DNA of 6,992 bases from an uncultured Clostridia bacterium (GTDB taxonomy: Bacteria; Bacillota; Clostridia; Oscillospirales; Ruminococcaceae). A program made the translations under genes and the position numbers. The notes under the pieces were generated by a model that was given only the letters and a program-made list of their open reading frames with translations, had not been told where the DNA came from and ran no database searches. Numbering within the stretch: position 1 is the stretch's first letter; every line of letters starts with the position of its first letter. Location: contig CANQKG010000075.1 in NCBI GenBank assembly GCA_947624425.1, positions 1-6,992 of the forward strand, read 5' to 3'. Positions 5,360 through 6,992 of this stretch are shown one piece after another.

Positions 5360-6366
5360 TCAAAATGACAGAGCGGGATATGGTGTTGACGACTCGAATC
5401 AGACTGGCACGGAATTTCACTTCCTACCCTTTCCCCGGGAAAATGTCGCCCGATCAAAAGCGAGCCCTTGGGAAAGCGGTCGCGCAGGCGGTGGAGAACG
5501 CCAATTTCGGCGCCAATCGTCTGAAGGTCGTTTTGCTGGAGGACTTAAAGGAATGGGAGCTTTTCGCGCTGATTGAAAAGCATTTGATCAGTCCCGAATT
5601 TGCCGAACACCCTGCCGGGAAGACTTTGATCTGCTCCGAGGATCACACGATCAGCATCATGGTATGCGAGGAGGATCATCTGCGGATCCAGATCATTCTG
5701 CCGGGGCTGCAGCTTCAAAAGGCATACGAGCTTGCGGATAAAATCGACGATCTGTTTGAAAGCGTGATCGGTTATGCCTTTGATCCGGAGCTTGGGTATC
5801 TGACCGCCTGTCCTACCAATCTGGGAACCGGTCTGCGCGCCTCGGTCATGCTGCACCTGCCTGCTTTGGAAGGGCAGGGCGCACTGGCAGGGCTGTCTGC
5901 TACGATTTCTAAGCTGGGACTTACCATTCGCGGCACCTATGGCGAGGGGTCGGAGGTAACCGGAAGCGTTTATCAGTTATCCAATCAAATCACTCTCGGT
6001 ATCTCCGAACAGCACGCGATCCAGAATCTGGAGGGAGTGGTTCGCCAGCTGATGCGGCAGGAAGAGGATATGCGAAATATGCTCTATTCCGATCACCCGC
6101 AGCAAATCGAGGATCGCGTCTGGCGGAGCTACGGCGTGCTGCAAAATGCCCGCATTCTTTCGGGCAAGGAATGTGACCGCTGCTTGTCCGACCTGCGTTT
6201 GGGACTTTCGCTCGGCATATTGTCCGATGTGACGCCGGACACGCTCCAAGCATTGGCAGATCAGACCGGCGCGGCGAATATCTGTGCGGCCGCCGGCAGC
6301 CTCTTGCAGCCGGAAGAACGGGACAACAGGCGCGCCGCTTTTTGTCGGGAAATTCTTTCAAAATAA
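5356..6366 (+). CDS. mcsB: McsB, protein-arginine kinase (ATP:guanido phosphotransferase family)
   Basis: McsB phosphorylates arginines on CtsR and on damaged proteins; phosphoarginine is a degradation tag for ClpC-ClpP. Family features (numbering from GTG): nucleotide-binding TTRIRLARN (12-20), CEEDHLRIQ with E106/D107 (104-112), catalytic-Cys block CPTNLGTGLRASVMLHLP (C152, R161), loop RGTYGEGSEVTGSVYQLSN (192-210), and the C-terminal RD..R motif R322-D323-N324-R325 matching the phosphoarginine-sensing pocket known in Bacillus. Starts: GTG at 5356 overlaps the mcsA stop (GTGA); ATG at 5365 (product 333 aa) has GGGGG about 10 bases upstream and is at least as likely. A stop at 5335-5337 excludes further extension, so the N-terminus is about 15 residues shorter than in Bacillus subtilis McsB. 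A conventional metabolite kinase is unlikely given the operon. Confidence 0.96.
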   Translation: MIKMTERDMVLTTRIRLARNFTSYPFPGKMSPDQKRALGKAVAQAVENANFGANRLKVVLLEDLKEWELFALIEKHLISPEFAEHPAGKTLICSEDHTISIMVCEEDHLRIQIILPGLQLQKAYELADKIDDLFESVIGYAFDPELGYLTACPTNLGTGLRASVMLHLPALEGQGALAGLSATISKLGLTIRGTYGEGSEVTGSVYQLSNQITLGISEQHAIQNLEGVVRQLMRQEEDMRNMLYSDHPQQIEDRVWRSYGVLQNARILSGKECDRCLSDLRLGLSLGILSDVTPDTLQALADQTGAANICAAAGSLLQPEERDNRRAAFCREILSK

Positions 6367-6378
6367 GGAGGAGATATT

Positions 6379-6992
6379 ATGTATGTGTTCAACGGGTTTA
6401 CGGAAAAAGCAAATCTCACACTGAACGCCGCGATTGAGGCCGCGGGTCAGCTGGGACATACCTATATCGGCAGTGAGCATATTCTGTACGGCCTGACGGC
6501 GGAGAACGGCGGCGTTGCGGCACAGCTGCTCCTCCAGCAGAATATCACTTCCGATGCGGTTTTGCAAAAGCTGGAGGAAAATATCGGCAAGGGTATGCCG
6601 ACCCAGCTTTCACCGGCCGCATTCACGCCGCGCAGCAAGCGGATTTTGGAAACCGCGATTTATGAGGCGCGCAGTCTGGGTCACAGCTATGTGGGCACCG
6701 AGCATATTTTAATGGCGATCTTAAAGGAGCAGGACAGCTACGCCGTGGGGATTCTGCAAAGCCTCGGCGTCAACAGCAAGGAACTGTATCAGGTATGCAG
6801 ACAGGAGATCTCCGATCAGGGAGAGCGGCAGGAGATGCCCGCAGGAGGCGGCATGCCCGGTCAAAAGAGCAGCTCCGAGGCACTCAATAAGTTTGGCAGA
6901 GACTTGACTGAGATTGCGCAAAAGGGCGGCGTTGATCCGGTGATCGGCCGTTCCAAGGAGATTGAACGGGTGATCCAAATTTTGACCCGCCG
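6379..6992 (+). CDS. clpC: ClpC, AAA+ unfoldase of the Clp protease, N-terminal 204 residues (3' end outside window)
   Basis: ClpC unfolds substrates and feeds them to ClpP. The frame is open from ATG 6379 to the window edge. Visible are the two Clp_N repeats: residues 7-70 (FTEKANLTLNAAIEAAGQLG, then HTYIGSEHILYGL) and 82-145 (FTPRSKRILETAIYEARSLG, then HSYVGTEHILMAIL). They carry E33 and E108, at the positions of the two phosphoarginine-pocket glutamates known in Bacillus ClpC (E32, E106). A Gly/Ser/Gln-rich linker (about 148-165) follows, then the start of the first AAA+ module (LNKFGRDLTEIAQKGGVDPV, then IGRSKEIERVIQIL). Walker A lies beyond the edge. AAGGAGG at 6365-6371, 7 bases before the ATG and overlapping the mcsB stop, supports the start. 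ClpB is less likely because of the mcsA-mcsB context and the short linker after the N-domain. Confidence 0.96.
   Translation, partial: MYVFNGFTEKANLTLNAAIEAAGQLGHTYIGSEHILYGLTAENGGVAAQLLLQQNITSDAVLQKLEENIGKGMPTQLSPAAFTPRSKRILETAIYEARSLGHSYVGTEHILMAILKEQDSYAVGILQSLGVNSKELYQVCRQEISDQGERQEMPAGGGMPGQKSSSEALNKFGRDLTEIAQKGGVDPVIGRSKEIERVIQILTR

Overview
The window is ordinary chromosomal core DNA from a low-GC-lineage Gram-positive, most likely a moderately GC-rich member of the Clostridia (Oscillospiraceae/Ruminococcaceae-like). Reasons: the ligA-gatC-gatA-gatB order, a clp operon in the order ctsR-mcsA-mcsB-clpC under CtsR-type operators, strong AGGAGG ribosome sites throughout, and a tiny Cys/Gly-rich protein of a kind I recall from Clostridia. 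The genus cannot be read from the sequence.

Layout. (1) 1-3974, plus strand: the 3' part of ligA (NAD-dependent DNA ligase; the window opens inside its zinc finger), followed by gatC, gatA and gatB. The four are tightly coupled: ligA/gatC overlap by 11 bases, gatC and gatA are separated by 11 bases, and gatA/gatB overlap by 4. GatCAB is the amidotransferase that makes Gln-tRNA(Gln) and/or Asn-tRNA(Asn) from mischarged precursors. (2) 3975-4397: a gene-poor stretch holding a duplicated gatB stop, a hairpin terminator, a small minus-strand gene at 4043-4171 (42 aa, 9 Cys, one hydrophobic segment) with a near-perfect ribosome site, a possible sporulation-type promoter for it, and two tandem CtsR operator boxes. 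(3) 4398-6992, plus strand: ctsR, mcsA, mcsB and the start of clpC, which runs off the right edge.

How the genes work together. CtsR should repress its own operon through the heptad boxes at 4313-4356, which cover the promoter -35 region. McsA and McsB form the protein-arginine kinase. It inactivates CtsR and marks damaged proteins with phosphoarginine, and the ClpC N-domain recognises that mark and delivers clients to ClpP. The phosphoarginine-recognition residues can be seen both in the McsB C-terminus (RD..R motif) and in the ClpC N-domain (two GxEH glutamates), so the tagging-and-degradation circuit looks intact.

I found no mobile element, CRISPR array, tRNA/rRNA or defence system. The least-described item is the minus-strand Cys-rich mini-protein, which is easy to miss because it is short and lies in a gap between operons.
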